From Pseudomonas sp. KU43P (GTDB lineage Bacteria > Pseudomonadota > Gammaproteobacteria > Pseudomonadales > Pseudomonadaceae), in contig NZ_AP019365.1 in assembly GCF_033095865.1 (NCBI RefSeq), positions 4,251,501-4,315,500 of the forward strand: a stretch of DNA of 64,000 nucleotides, in the 5' to 3' direction. A program made the translations under genes and the position numbers. This document shows, piece after piece, positions 28,374 through 39,100 of this stretch (position 1 is its first letter; every line of letters starts with the position of its first letter). A model generated the notes under the pieces. It worked only from the letters and a program-made list of their open reading frames with translations, did not search any database and was not told where the DNA came from.

Positions 28374-29114
28374 TTACATGTACATCCCGCCGTTAACCGG
28401 CACGGTAGCGCCGGTAACGTAGCCTGCGCCGTCGGACGCCAGGAACGAAACTACCTTGGCAATCTCGTCAGCCTGGCCCAGGCGGCCCAGCGGAATCTGG
28501 GTCTGCAAGGCTTCGCGCTGCGCTTCTGGCAGTTCGCGGGTCATGTCGGTGTCGATGAAGCCTGGGGTCACCGAATTGACGGTGATGCCGCGCGACCCCA
28601 CTTCACGCGCCAGGGCGCGACTGAAGCCTTCGAGGCCGGCCTTGGCGGCCGCATAGTTGGCCTGGCCAGCGTTACCCATGGCACCGACGACAGAGCCGAT
28701 GCTGATGATACGACCCCAACGCGCCTTGGTCATGCCACGCAGCACGCCCTTGGACAAACGGTAGAGGCTGTTCAGGTTGGTGTCGATCACGTCGAACCAC
28801 TCGTCGTCCTTCATGCGCAGCATGAGGTTGTCGCGGGTGATGCCGGCGTTGTTGACCAGGATGGTCGGTGCGCCGAACTGCGCACCGATGGCGGCCAGCA
28901 CGGTTTCCACGGACTCGGCGCTGGTCACGTTCAGCTCCATGCCGGTGCCGGTGATGCCGTGCTCCTTCAGGGTAGCGGCGATGCGCTCGGCGCCGGACGC
29001 CGAAGTGGCAGTACCGATCACGGTAGCGCCCTGGCGGCCCAGCTCGAGGGCGATGGCCTGGCCGATGCCACGGCTAGCGCCGGTAACCAGTGCAACTTTA
29101 CCTTGCAGGCTCAT
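28374..29114 (-). CDS. fabG: 3-oxoacyl-ACP reductase
   Basis: A 246-residue NADPH-dependent short-chain dehydrogenase. The cofactor motif is TGASRGIG (about residues 12-19), with NNAGITRDN near 86 and the catalytic Ser-Tyr-Lys in SIGSVVGAMG and NYAAAK near 137-155. GGAGAAGCTTGC precedes the ATG at 29114. It follows fabD by 16 bases in the same transcript. Confidence 0.97.
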   Translation of the reverse strand: MSLQGKVALVTGASRGIGQAIALELGRQGATVIGTATSASGAERIAATLKEHGITGTGMELNVTSAESVETVLAAIGAQFGAPTILVNNAGITRDNLMLRMKDDEWFDVIDTNLNSLYRLSKGVLRGMTKARWGRIISIGSVVGAMGNAGQANYAAAKAGLEGFSRALAREVGSRGITVNSVTPGFIDTDMTRELPEAQREALQTQIPLGRLGQADEIAKVVSFLASDGAGYVTGATVPVNGGMYM

Positions 29115-29130
29115 GCAAGCTTCTCCAAAT

Positions 29131-30069
29131 TCAGGCCAGCGCCGCACGGGTGGCGGCGAAGGCATCAGGGGTATTGAGGTTGTAGGTGGTGACGCCGTCG
29201 GCGCAACGCTTGTTCAGGCCGGCCAGAACCTTGCCCGGGCCGCATTCGACCAGGTTGACGGCACCGTTGGCCGCCAGGGTCTGCACGCACTCGACCCAGC
29301 GCACAGGCTGGTAGAGCTGAGCCAGCAGGTCATGCTTGAGCGCATCGAGATCGGCGGCGATAGCGGCAGTGACGTTCTGCACCACCGGAATTTGTGGGGC
29401 CTTCCACTCGATGGCGCTGACCGATTCGGCGAAACGCTCAGCAGCAGGCTTCATCAGTGCGCAGTGCGACGGCACGCTGACTGGCAGCGGCAGGGCGCGC
29501 TTGGCACCGGCCTCTTTGCACAGCGCCATGGCACGATCCACGGCAGCCGTGTTACCGGCGATCACGACCTGGCCAGGCGAATTGAAGTTCACCGCGCTGA
29601 CCACTTCATCTTCGGCGGCCTTGGCACAGAGCCCGACCACAACGGCGTCGTCCAGGCCAAGAATCGCGGCCATGGCGCCGTGCCCCGCAGGCACGGCTTC
29701 CTGCATCAGTTCACCACGACGCTTGACCAGCTTCACCGCATCTTTGAGCGACAGGCTGCCGGCAGCGACCAGGGCGCTGTATTCCCCCAGGCTGTGACCG
29801 GAAACGAAAGCTGGCGTGGCGCCGCCCTCCGCCTGCCACAGGCGCCACAGCGCAATGGAGGCGGTGAGGATGGCCGGCTGGGTTTTGTCAGTTTGGTTGA
29901 GTTGTTCTTCCGGGCCGCCCTGGACTAGCTCCCACAGGTCGTAGCCCAGAGCCTCGGAGGCCTCCTTGAAGGTCTCAACGATCACCGGCTCTTCGGCGCC
30001 CAGCTCCTTGAGCATGCCCAGCGACTGGGAACCTTGACCGGGAAAGACGAATGCGAGGGATGCAGACAT
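29131..30069 (-). CDS. fabD: Malonyl-CoA:ACP transacylase
   Basis: A 312-residue enzyme loading malonyl groups onto ACP. The FVFPGQGSQ start, the nucleophile GHSLGEYSAL (Ser near residue 92) and the later His-containing SVPSHCALM (near 201) are seen. It lies 124 bases after plsX. The start at 30069 is the standard MSASLAFVFPG form. Confidence 0.97.
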   Translation of the reverse strand: MSASLAFVFPGQGSQSLGMLKELGAEEPVIVETFKEASEALGYDLWELVQGGPEEQLNQTDKTQPAILTASIALWRLWQAEGGATPAFVSGHSLGEYSALVAAGSLSLKDAVKLVKRRGELMQEAVPAGHGAMAAILGLDDAVVVGLCAKAAEDEVVSAVNFNSPGQVVIAGNTAAVDRAMALCKEAGAKRALPLPVSVPSHCALMKPAAERFAESVSAIEWKAPQIPVVQNVTAAIAADLDALKHDLLAQLYQPVRWVECVQTLAANGAVNLVECGPGKVLAGLNKRCADGVTTYNLNTPDAFAATRAALA

Positions 30070-30193
30070 TGAACAAGCCCTTATGATCTTGTCGAATGGG
30101 GTGCGCCAAGCTCGAGGCTGGACGCAGAATTTGAAAACTTGGATGGATACGCAGACCAAGCGGTCACATTTAAGCACTTCATCGGCGAAATGC

Positions 30194-31204
30194 CTAAGGC
30201 AACAGGTCTTCTAGACGGCCATGCAGCCGCTGCGGCAGGTTCTCCTGGATTTCGATCAGCGCCCGCTGAATCGCACTCTGGAACCCTTCCACCCCTGCCG
30301 AACCGTGACTTTTGATGACGATGCCCTGCAAGCCGAGGAAGCTTGCGCCATTGTGCCGAGCAGGGGCCAGGTCGGCCTGCAGCCGTTTGAGCAGAGGCAT
30401 GGCCATGGCGCCCGCCACCCGCGACAAGGCGCCACCCTTGAACAGCCGCTCGATGCGCGCGCCGATCATGGTCGCCAGGCCTTCGCTGGATTTGAGCAGG
30501 ATATTGCCGACAAAACCGTCGCACACCACCACATCCGCCTCGCCGCGGTACAGCCCGTCACCTTCGACGAAACCGACGTAATTGAGGCCGCGGGCGTTCT
30601 GCAGCAGCGTGGCTGCCAGCTTGACCTGCTGGTTACCCTTGATGTCCTCGGTACCGATGTTCAGCAAGGCCACACGCGGACGATGAATACCCAGGGCCTG
30701 CGCGGCCACCGAGCCCATCACGGCGAACTGGTAGAGGTTTTCAGCGCTGCAGTCGACGTTGGCGCCCAGGTCGAGCAGCTGACAGTAGCCTGCCTGGGTC
30801 GGGATCGCCGCCACCATGGCCGGCCGATCGATGCCCGGCAGCGTCTTGAGCACGAAACGCGAAAGCGCCATCAGCGCACCGGTATTGCCAGCACTGACGC
30901 AGGCCTGGGCCTTGCCGTCACGCACCAGTTCCAGGGCGATGCGCATCGACGAATCCGGCTTGCCACGCAGTGCCTGGGAGGGCCGCTCGTCCATACCGAT
31001 CACCTCGCTGGCGGCGACAATGTGCATGCGCGCGCGATCCGCAGCCGCTAGGCCGCTGACAAGATCTTCAAGGAGGGAGGGTTGACCGACGAGGGTCAGG
31101 TGGAGCGAGGGTGTAGCCGAAAGGCAGGCAATACTGGCCTGGACAATGCTGCGGGGACCGAAGTCCCCGCCCATTGCGTCGATCGCGATGATCTGAGCGG
31201 ACAA
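30194..31204 (-). CDS. plsX: Phosphate acyltransferase PlsX
   Basis: A 336-residue peripheral membrane enzyme making acyl-phosphate from acyl-ACP for phospholipid synthesis. The start [16 protein letters not shown] and [12 protein letters not shown] near residue 100 are family motifs. It starts with a rare TTG codon at 31204, three bases after the rpmF stop codon, so translational coupling to rpmF is likely. The next in-frame ATG would remove the conserved start. Confidence 0.93.
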   Translation of the reverse strand: MSAQIIAIDAMGGDFGPRSIVQASIACLSATPSLHLTLVGQPSLLEDLVSGLAAADRARMHIVAASEVIGMDERPSQALRGKPDSSMRIALELVRDGKAQACVSAGNTGALMALSRFVLKTLPGIDRPAMVAAIPTQAGYCQLLDLGANVDCSAENLYQFAVMGSVAAQALGIHRPRVALLNIGTEDIKGNQQVKLAATLLQNARGLNYVGFVEGDGLYRGEADVVVCDGFVGNILLKSSEGLATMIGARIERLFKGGALSRVAGAMAMPLLKRLQADLAPARHNGASFLGLQGIVIKSHGSAGVEGFQSAIQRALIEIQENLPQRLHGRLEDLLP

Positions 31205-31207
31205 GGA

Positions 31208-31390
31208 TTACTCGTCAGCGCCCTTGTCGACCACTTTGCGACCACGGTAAACGCCTTCTGGCGAAACGTGGTGACGCAGGTGAACTTCACCGGTGGTTTT
31301 CTCTACCGACAGCGCGTTTTCCGACAGGGCGTCGTGCGAACGGCGCATGTCACGGGCAGAGCGGGATTTTTTGTTCTGCTGAACAGCCAT
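31208..31390 (-). CDS. rpmF: 50S ribosomal protein L32
   Basis: A 60-residue basic ribosomal protein ([17 protein letters not shown]). It lies between yceD and plsX, an arrangement shared by many proteobacteria. The zinc Cys pairs of some L32 forms are absent, so this is the Cys-less form. Confidence 0.97.
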   Translation of the reverse strand: MAVQQNKKSRSARDMRRSHDALSENALSVEKTTGEVHLRHHVSPEGVYRGRKVVDKGADE

Positions 31391-31403
31391 AATTGATTAA
31401 CTC

Positions 31404-31931
31404 CTAAACGTTTGGGTCACGCTTTAACTGCGCCAAAACACTGAACGGGTTGGACCGCGATACCTCGTCCTTGCTCGATTCGGGCTCGTCTGCGCCCGCC
31501 GGCTGCTGGCATTCTTCCGGATGATGAGCAGGCACGATGGGCAAGGCGAGCAGAAGCTCCTCCTCGATCAAGGCCTGCAGATCCAAAGGATCTTCGCCCA
31601 GTTCCAGCACGTCATAGCCTTTCGGCAACGACTGGGTATTCGCACCCTCCTTCACCACAGCGTACGTACATTCGCTATGGATCGGTAGGGTGACCAGCTC
31701 AAGACAACGCTGGCAAACCATCTTGACTTCGACATCCAGCTCGCTGTGGATAACCACCACGTGCTGTTCATCTCGTTCAAAATCGAACTTCGCCTGCACC
31801 GTACCGACATTGTCGGAAAGCGGGTCGCAGAGTCTTTCCAAATCAGCGAGTTGCAGCGAACCGTTAAGGGTTACGCCACGATCGGCTAATTTGCGCGGGT
31901 CAACGTGAGGTGGAATCGGGTCATTCAACAT
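31404..31931 (-). CDS. yceD: YceD/DUF177-family protein
   Basis: A 175-residue protein linked to 23S rRNA accumulation in E. coli and plants. The CQRC motif near residue 74 and the acidic segment VLELGEDPLDLQALIEEELL are characteristic. It precedes rpmF by 13 bases in one operon and diverges from maf. The molecular activity is unclear. Confidence 0.93.
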   Translation of the reverse strand: MLNDPIPPHVDPRKLADRGVTLNGSLQLADLERLCDPLSDNVGTVQAKFDFERDEQHVVVIHSELDVEVKMVCQRCLELVTLPIHSECTYAVVKEGANTQSLPKGYDVLELGEDPLDLQALIEEELLLALPIVPAHHPEECQQPAGADEPESSKDEVSRSNPFSVLAQLKRDPNV

Positions 31932-32027
31932 AGGCGCAGCATTCTAGGGATGCCCCCCGCACCTGTCAAAGGAAATTCGGCGGCATCTCGCATGTTAGAA
32001 TCGGGTTCAACTGACCAGGAGTCTATC

Positions 32028-32606
32028 ATGCTGCCTCTGTTGCTGGCTTCCAGCTCTGCCTACCGGCGCGAATTGCTCGCGCGCCTGCGCCTGCCCTTCA
32101 TCTGGGCAAGCCCCGACCTAGACGAGCGGCGACTGGAAGACGAGCCTGCCACGGGATTGGTACGTCGCCTCGCCAGACAGAAGGCAGAAGCACTCGCCGA
32201 CCGCCACCCCGGGCATTTGATCATTGGCTCCGACCAGGTCGCCGTGCTGGGCGAGCAGATCCTGGGCAAGCCCCACACCTTCGAGCGCGCCTGCGAACAA
32301 TTGCTGGAAGCGAGCGGGCAGCAGGTCACCTTCCTCACCGGGCTGGCGCTGCTGAACACCACCACCGGGCAATGCCAGGTCGATTGTGTGCCGTTTACGG
32401 TGACGATGCGAGAACTGGACCGGGAGCGCGTTGAGCGCTATGTGACGGCGGAGCAACCGCTGGATTGCGCAGGCAGCTTCAAGGCTGAGGGGCTGGGAGT
32501 GAGCCTGTTTCAAAGCACCCACGGGTGCGATGCCACCAGCCTGATCGGCCTGCCTTTGATTCGGTTGGTGGACATGCTGACCAAGGAAGGCGTGGTGATT
32601 CCTTAG
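32028..32606 (+). CDS. maf: Maf-family nucleotide pyrophosphatase (YceF type)
   Basis: A 192-residue house-cleaning pyrophosphatase; the YceF subgroup prefers 7-methyl-GTP. The LLASSSAYRRELL start, IIGSDQVAVL near 66 and the acidic, Lys-containing active site are seen. AGGAG precedes the ATG at 32028. It diverges from yceD-rpmF, the same gene neighbours as in E. coli, which supports the YceF subgroup. Alternative dTTP activity (YhdE type) is less likely. Confidence 0.92.
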   Translation: MLPLLLASSSAYRRELLARLRLPFIWASPDLDERRLEDEPATGLVRRLARQKAEALADRHPGHLIIGSDQVAVLGEQILGKPHTFERACEQLLEASGQQVTFLTGLALLNTTTGQCQVDCVPFTVTMRELDRERVERYVTAEQPLDCAGSFKAEGLGVSLFQSTHGCDATSLIGLPLIRLVDMLTKEGVVIP

Positions 32607-32634
32607 CACGGCATGGGATCTCCAGCGCCCATCG

Positions 32635-32664
32635 GATCGAGCGCCGCGCGGGCGGCGCTCGATC
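32635..32664. repeat. GATCGAGCGCCGC palindrome, copy 2
   Basis: Perfect 13-base arms GATCGAGCGCCGC (32635-32647) and GCGGCGCTCGATC (32652-32664) with a four-base loop. It lies between the convergent maf and sppA genes and resembles a terminator stem without a T-run. Confidence 0.75.
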
Positions 32665-32695
32665 TCAAGACCACGACAAAAATCGCGACAAGCAC

Positions 32696-33694
32696 TCAGC
32701 GCAGAACAGGCCCCTGAAAGCCCATCCACATGGCCAAGCGCTCTGCCACACTGGCGCCAATGCGCTTGGAGAAGCGATCGAACGGCGACTCCTGAACGGT
32801 GAAGTCCACCAAGTCCTTTTCACCCACGATCTCACGTGCCACATAGCTCGCACTGCCCAGTCCATCCACCAAGCCAAGCGCCTTGGCCTGCTCGCCGGAC
32901 CACACCAGGCCACTGAACAGCTCCGGATGCTCCTTATCCTTCAGACGATCGCCGCGCCCCTGCTTGACCATGGCGATGAACTGCTGGTGCGTGGTGTTCA
33001 GCACGCCCTGCCAGAACGCCCGCTCTTCGGGTTTTTCCGGCGAGAACGGGTCGAGGAAGGCCTTGTGCTCGCCAGCGGTGTAGGTACGCCGCTCGACACC
33101 CAGTTTCTCCATCGACCCCACGAAGCCGTAACCGGCTGCCGTCACACCAATGGAGCCGACCAGGCTGGCCTTGTCGGCGTAGATCTCGTCCGCCGCACTG
33201 GCGATGTAATAGGCGCCAGACGCCCCAAGATCGGCAATTACCGCGTACAGCTTGATATCAGGATACTCCGCGCGCAGCCGACGGATTTCGTCATACACGT
33301 AACCCGCCTGCACCGGACTGCCACCCGGGCTGTTGATGCGCATGACCACTGCCTTGGTCTTGGGATCCTTGAACGCATCACGCAGGCTCTTGACGATATT
33401 GTCGGCACTTGCGGCCTCCTGATCGGCGATCACTCCGCGCACCTCCACCAGCGCCGTATGGCTACCGCTGCGCGATGCTGCCTTGTCCACATCCATGAAC
33501 GGCAGGAACAGTGCAAGCAGACCGAACAAGTAGATGAAGGTCAGCAGCTTGAAGAAAATCCCCCAGCGCCGCGCCCGACGCTGCTCCTGGACACCCGCCA
33601 GCAGCGTCTTCTCCAACAGCTTCCAGCTTTTGCGCTCTTCGCGCTCTTCGCGCTCATCAGGCTCGGAACCTGGTGCTTTCCACTCGTCAGCCAT
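32696..33694 (-). CDS. sppA: Signal peptide peptidase SppA (small type, S49)
   Basis: A 332-residue membrane protease. A charged N-terminal cytoplasmic part (EREEREERKSW) is followed by one membrane anchor (about 45-68), then the S49 domain. The catalytic Ser is in DLGASGAYYIASAA near residue 150 and the Lys base is probably in TYTAGEHKAFLDPF. The ATG at 33694 has a good ribosome site; a GTG six bases earlier is possible. It lies 23 bases after the HAD-phosphatase gene. Confidence 0.92.
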   Translation of the reverse strand: MADEWKAPGSEPDEREEREERKSWKLLEKTLLAGVQEQRRARRWGIFFKLLTFIYLFGLLALFLPFMDVDKAASRSGSHTALVEVRGVIADQEAASADNIVKSLRDAFKDPKTKAVVMRINSPGGSPVQAGYVYDEIRRLRAEYPDIKLYAVIADLGASGAYYIASAADEIYADKASLVGSIGVTAAGYGFVGSMEKLGVERRTYTAGEHKAFLDPFSPEKPEERAFWQGVLNTTHQQFIAMVKQGRGDRLKDKEHPELFSGLVWSGEQAKALGLVDGLGSASYVAREIVGEKDLVDFTVQESPFDRFSKRIGASVAERLAMWMGFQGPVLR

Positions 33695-33717
33695 GCTCAC
33701 CTACCTTGGAATTTGAA

Positions 33718-34377
33718 TTACCGGGTACCCGCCAGCCACTCGCGCAGCTGGGAGAAATGATCGATACACACCTGCGGGCCGAATTCGGCCAGAGCCCGCA
33801 GCGACATCGCACCATAGCCCACGGCCACCGAGTGCATGCCGGCGTTGCTGGCCATCTGCAGATCGAACGCCGAATCTCCGACCATCAACGCTCGACCGGG
33901 TTCGACGCCACAGTGGCCGAGAATTTCTTCGAGCATCAAGGGGTGCGGCTTGCCGCGCGTCTCGTCGGCAGCTCGGGTGATATCGAAGAACCGCTCCCAG
34001 CCGTTGGCCTTGAGCACCCGATCAAGGCCCCGACGCGCCTTGCCAGTGGCCACCGCCAGACGATAGCCCTCGGCACGGAAGGCATCCAGTGACTCGACCA
34101 CACCCTCGAACAGCGGCGAAGGCTGCTGATCGAGCGCCATGTAGATATCGGCGTAATGCTGGCGGAAGCTTTCCACCTGCACCGGCTCAAGGTGGGGGTA
34201 GAGCGTCGAAATGGCCTCACCCAGGGCCAGGCCGATGATGCCCTTGACCGCCTGCTCGTCGCTTTGCGCCTCACCGGCACGCTCGGCGGCGGCATTCATG
34301 GCTTCGACGATTCGGCCGATGGAATCGGCTAACGTCCCATCCCAATCGAAGATCAGCAGCTCATAAGCCTTGCTCAT
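33718..34377 (-). CDS. HAD-superfamily phosphatase (Gph-like)
   Basis: A 219-residue HAD subfamily IA hydrolase. The nucleophile and acid are D11 and D13 in FDWDGT; a Thr/Ser motif and the Lys motif ARRGLDRVLKANG follow, then the metal motif MVGDSAFDLQMA. It follows rluC by three bases and precedes sppA. Phosphoglycolate phosphatase annotation is common, but the true substrate is uncertain. Confidence 0.9.
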   Translation of the reverse strand: MSKAYELLIFDWDGTLADSIGRIVEAMNAAAERAGEAQSDEQAVKGIIGLALGEAISTLYPHLEPVQVESFRQHYADIYMALDQQPSPLFEGVVESLDAFRAEGYRLAVATGKARRGLDRVLKANGWERFFDITRAADETRGKPHPLMLEEILGHCGVEPGRALMVGDSAFDLQMASNAGMHSVAVGYGAMSLRALAEFGPQVCIDHFSQLREWLAGTR

Positions 34378-34380
34378 AGA

Positions 34381-35337
34381 TCACGACGCACTCAGACGCT
34401 CCACGGTTTTTGCCCAGACCTCATCTACCGGCGCCTCCAGCTTGAGCTCACCACCGTCGGGCAGCGGCACGGTCAGGGCATAGGCATGCAGGAACAGGCG
34501 CTTGCCGCCCAGCTCGCGAATTTCACGGCTGAAGTCCTCGTCGCCGTACTTGCTGTCGCCGGCAATCATGTGGCCAGCATGCAAGGCGTGCACACGGATC
34601 TGATGAGTACGCCCGGTAATCGGCCGCGCCTCGACAATCGTGGCGAACTCGCCGAAGCGACGCAGCACGCGGAACAGGGTCAAGGCCTCCTTGCCCTCAT
34701 CGTTCACCTCGACCATGCGCTCGCCCGAGCGCAGGTTGCTTTTGAGCAAAGGCGCGTTGACCTGCTTCTTCGAGGTTGGCCAATGGCCGCGCACCAGCGC
34801 CATGTAGCGCTTGTCTACACCATCACCGCGCAAGGCAGCATGCAGATGGCGCAACATACTGCGCTTCTTGGCGATCATCAGCAGGCCCGAGGTATCACGG
34901 TCCAACCGGTGCACGAGCTCCAGCTCCTTGGCGTCCGGGCGCAGTTGGCGCAGCGCTTCGATCACCCCGAAGCTCAGGCCACTGCCACCATGAACGGCGA
35001 TGCCGGACGGCTTGTTCATCACGATCAGCGCCTTGTCTTCATAGACAATGGCCGCCTCCAGGCGCTGCAGCAACCCCTGGGCGACCGGCGCCGGCTCGTC
35101 ACGCTCGGGCAAGCGGACAGGCGGCACACGCACGATGTCACCGGCCTGAAGCTTGTACTCGGGCTTGATGCGGCCTTTGTTGACCCGCACCTCACCTTTG
35201 CGCAGGATGCGGTAGACCAGCGTCTTGGGCACGCCCTTGAGCGCCGTGATGAGGAAATTGTCGATGCGTTGGCCGGCAAGTTCCGGCGCGACTTCGATCA
35301 GCTGAACGCCGGAAGTCGGAGGGGTATTGGTCGTCAT
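34381..35337 (-). CDS. rluC: 23S rRNA pseudouridine synthase RluC
   Basis: A 318-residue enzyme making pseudouridines at positions 955, 2504 and 2580 (E. coli numbering) of 23S rRNA. The N-terminal S4 RNA-binding domain (about 15-80) is followed by the synthase domain with the catalytic Asp in [13 protein letters not shown] near residue 144. The ATG at 35337 begins [10 protein letters not shown]; an earlier reading would run into the rne promoter. It is divergent from rne, as in many gamma-proteobacteria. Confidence 0.95.
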   Translation of the reverse strand: MTTNTPPTSGVQLIEVAPELAGQRIDNFLITALKGVPKTLVYRILRKGEVRVNKGRIKPEYKLQAGDIVRVPPVRLPERDEPAPVAQGLLQRLEAAIVYEDKALIVMNKPSGIAVHGGSGLSFGVIEALRQLRPDAKELELVHRLDRDTSGLLMIAKKRSMLRHLHAALRGDGVDKRYMALVRGHWPTSKKQVNAPLLKSNLRSGERMVEVNDEGKEALTLFRVLRRFGEFATIVEARPITGRTHQIRVHALHAGHMIAGDSKYGDEDFSREIRELGGKRLFLHAYALTVPLPDGGELKLEAPVDEVWAKTVERLSAS

Positions 35338-35365
35338 TGCGGGATCATAACAATTTTTTATGGAA

Positions 35366-35394
35366 TTGAAGCACTTAATCATTACTGCTATAGT
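35366..35394 (+). promoter_or_regulatory. Candidate rne promoter
   Basis: TTGAAG (35366-35371) and TATAGT (35389-35394) with 17-base spacing, 28-57 bases from the rluC start codon. Transcription from here gives an rne leader of about 750 bases. Confidence 0.6.
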
Positions 35395-35400
35395 CGCGAA

Positions 35401-36147
35401 CGCCGCCAAAAGCGGCAGGCCAGCGGCACCAGGCCCTTAGCCGGTCCCTGACCAACGCAATTCTGCAGGACGCGAGGCCGTCCTACGGGGTTTTCGCCAG
35501 TTTACCGAATTGCCTGGAATCGCCACCAGCGCCGTGTAGAGAAGACCGAAAAAAAACGACAAGCGCGGTATTTCACCTGCTTACCCGATTCTTTTCGCTG
35601 CACCTCTGCCCGCCCGTCGCTTCCACGCAACGCCCGGCGAATGCTTCGGAAATACCTGCCTTGGACATGAATGGCGCCAGCCCAGAACCTGCGCTGGCGA
35701 AAAATGCAACCCGTTGCGGATTCAGCGCGCGGCAGCACCCGAATTATCAGGGATACGTGCAGGGTGGAGATGCACAGCCCTCGGACCGTGTAGCACCGCG
35801 TCCGGCCACCGGCCCACTGAATGGCCGGCGAGCGGATAAGGTCCTGAACAGATGCCCTCGGGCGTCCACGGCTGACGGTTGATTCCTCCTCCTGACTGAG
35901 TGCACGAGGCCTGCTGGGTTGATTCGGATATCGATTCGGATATCTCTGCAGAAACCGCAGGGGCCTCGTTGGCACCGCAGCAAACAGGACGCGTCGTCGC
36001 GACAACGGCAGGCTGGGCAACCGGCTGGTGCCGAACGTTGCTCGACACGGGGGTGGCCCGGCCACCCTTTGCGCACCTTGGCACCGACCATGAGAAGTCG
36101 TGTGTGCCGAACGCCGTTTCCGGCAGCCCGGAAACCGACGGTACAAC
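35401..36147 (+). promoter_or_regulatory. Long 5' leader of rne (rne-II-type element)
   Basis: About 750 bases without a gene that I can support on either strand. Pseudomonads have a described structured motif, rne-II, in the rne 5' untranslated region, probably a feedback target of RNase E itself. This leader has several potential hairpins and a direct duplication of GATTCGGATATC at 35921-35932 and 35933-35944. The call rests on position and family knowledge; the fold was not computed. Confidence 0.6.
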
Positions 36148-39100
36148 ATGAAAAGAATGCTGATTAACGCAACTCAACCCGAAGAGTTGCGTGTAGCCCT
36201 GGTGGACGGCCAACGTCTCTACGACCTGGACATCGAGTCCGGCGCGCGTGAGCAGAAGAAGGCCAACATCTACAAAGGCAAGATCACCCGGATCGAGCCC
36301 AGCCTCGAAGCGGCCTTCGTCGACTTCGGCTCCGAACGTCACGGCTTCCTGCCGCTGAAGGAAATCTCCCGCGAGTACTTCAAGAAGGCCCCCGAAGGCC
36401 GCGTCAACATCAAGGAAGTGCTGAGCGAAGGCCAGGAAGTCATCGTCCAGGTCGAGAAAGAAGAGCGCGGCAACAAAGGCGCCGCACTCACCACCTTCAT
36501 CAGCCTGGCAGGCCGTTACCTGGTCCTGATGCCGAACAACCCGCGTGCCGGCGGCATCTCCCGCCGCATCGAAGGCGAAGAGCGCAACGAACTGCGCGAA
36601 GCCCTCAATGGCCTGACCGTACCGGGCGACATGGGCCTGATCGTGCGCACTGCCGGCCTGGGCCGCAGCAGCGAAGAAATGCAGTGGGACCTCGACTACC
36701 TGCTGCAGCTGTGGACCGCCATCAAGGAAGCCTCGCTCGACCGCGCCGCGCCGTTCCTGATCTACCAGGAAAGCAACGTCATCATCCGCGCCATCCGCGA
36801 CTACCTGCGCCAGGACATCGGCGAAGTACTGATCGACAGCATCGACGCCCAGGAAGAAGCCCTGACCTTCATCCGCCAGGTGATGCCGCAGTACGCCAGC
36901 AAGGTCAAGCTGTACGAAGACAGCGTACCGCTGTTCAACCGCTTCCAGATCGAAAGCCAGATCGAAACTGCCTTCCAGCGCGTGGTCGACCTGCCGTCCG
37001 GCGGCTCGATCGTGATCGACCCGACCGAGGCCCTGGTTTCCATCGACATCAACTCGGCGCGCGCCACCAAGGGCAGCGACATCGAAGAAACCGCCCTGCA
37101 GACCAACCTGGAAGCGGCTGAAGAAATCGCCCGCCAGCTGCGCCTGCGTGACATCGGCGGCCTGATCGTCATCGACTTCATCGACATGACTCCGGCGAAG
37201 AATCAGCGCGCCGTCGAAGAGCGTGTGCGCGAATGCCTGGAGGCCGACCGCGCCCGCGTCCAGGTAGGCCGCATTTCGCGCTTCGGCCTGCTGGAAATGT
37301 CTCGCCAGCGCCTGCGCCCGTCGCTCGGCGAAAGCAGCGGTATCGTCTGCCCGCGCTGCTCCGGCACCGGCATCATCCGTGACGTCGAATCGCTGTCCCT
37401 GGCCATCCTGCGCCTGATCGAAGAAGAAGCCCTGAAGGACCGCACCGCCGAAGTGCGTGCCCAGGTGCCGATCCCGGTGGCCGCCTTCCTGCTCAACGAG
37501 AAGCGCAACTCGATCACCAAGATCGAGCTGCGTACCCGTGCGCGCATCATCATTCTGCCGAACGATCACCTGGAAACCCCGCACTTCGAAGTCCAGCGCC
37601 TGCGCGATGACAACCCGGAAGTGCTGAACAACCAGTCCAGTTACGAAATCGCTGCTGCCGAAGCCGAAGAAGCGCCGCTGCCGACCGCTACCCGCACCCT
37701 GGTGCGCCAGGAAGCTGCGGTGAAGACTGCACCGGCTCGCGCCAACGCACCTGTGCCAACCGCTGAAGCAGAGCAGCCTGCCGCACCAGCTGTACCTGCA
37801 CCGAGCGTGCCGGAGCCGAGCCTGTTCAAGGGCCTGGTCAAGTCGCTGGTCAGCCTGTTCGCCGGCAAGGAAGAACCCGTCGCCGCCCCGGCCGTGACTG
37901 CCGAGAAGCCAGCCAGCGAACGCACGCCGCGCAACGAGGAGCGTCGCAACGGCCGTCAGCAGAGCCGCAACCGTAACGGCCGCCGTGACGAAGAGCGCAA
38001 GCCGCGTGAAGAGCGTGCCGAGCGCACTCCGCGTGAAGAACGTCAGCCTCGCGAAGAGCGTGCACCGCGTGAAGAACGCGCACCACGCGAAGAACGTGCA
38101 CCGCGCCAGCCCCGCGAAGACCGCCGCAGCAACCGCGAAGAGCGCCCGGTACGCGAGCTGCGCGAGCCACTGGATGCCGCACCGGCCGCCCGTGAGGAGC
38201 GTCAGCCGCGCGAAGAGCGTGTAGCCCGTGAAGAACGCGCCCCTCGTGAAGAGCGTGCACCACGTGAAGAACGCGCCCCTCGCGAAGAACGTGCACCGCG
38301 TGAAGAGCGTGCACCGCGTGAGGAACGTGCTCCACGCGAAGAGCGTGCGCCGCGCGAGGAACGTGCTCCACGCGAAGAGCGTGCACCGCGTGAGGAACGT
38401 GCTCCACGCGAAGAGCGTCAACCTCGCCCGCCGCGTGAAGAGCGTCAGCCACGCACCGCCGAGCAGGCCGCCGAGCAAGCTGCAGAACTCGCCGAAGAGC
38501 AACTGCCGAACGAAGAACTGCTGCAGGACGAGCAGGAAGGTGTCGATGGCGAGCGTCCGCGTCGTCGCTCCCGCGGCCAGCGTCGTCGCAGCAACCGTCG
38601 CGAGCGCCAGCGCAATGCCAACGGCGAGCTGATCGATGGCGGCGAAGAAGAAGGTAACGAAGGCAACGATGAGCAGCCGCAACAGCACCAGGCCACCGCG
38701 CTGGGTGCCGAACTCGCTGCCGGCCTGGCCGTCACCGCTGCTGTCGCCAGCAGCAACATCAGCGCGGGTGCCGAGGCTCAAGCTAACCAGCAGGCCGAAC
38801 GCGCCACTGCCGAAGCCCCGGTTACCGACAATAGCGAAGCCGCTCAGCCGGCCGAGCAGGTCGAAATTGCCGCCCAGGCCGACGAAGCCGTGATCGCGCC
38901 AGTGGTCGAGCTGCCTGTCAGCGAACCCGTCGCCGTGGTCGAAGCCAGCGCTGAGCCAGTGGTCGAAGTAGCACCACAGCCAGCGGTCGAAGCTGAAGCC
39001 GCTCCTGCCGCTGAGCCGGTTGTAGTCGCCGAAACGCCTGTCGAAGCCCCAGCCGTCGAGGCCGGTGAAGCAGAGAAGGCACCAGCGGCATTCGAAGCTG

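Noticed and set aside
35502..36149. A 215-codon minus-strand open frame in the rne leader
   Set aside because: Arg-rich, no ribosome site and no domain; the interval is better explained as the long rne leader.
38230..38427. The regular 18-base array as a CRISPR array
   Set aside because: The units are contiguous, have no spacers, and encode an in-frame hexapeptide repeat of RNase E.
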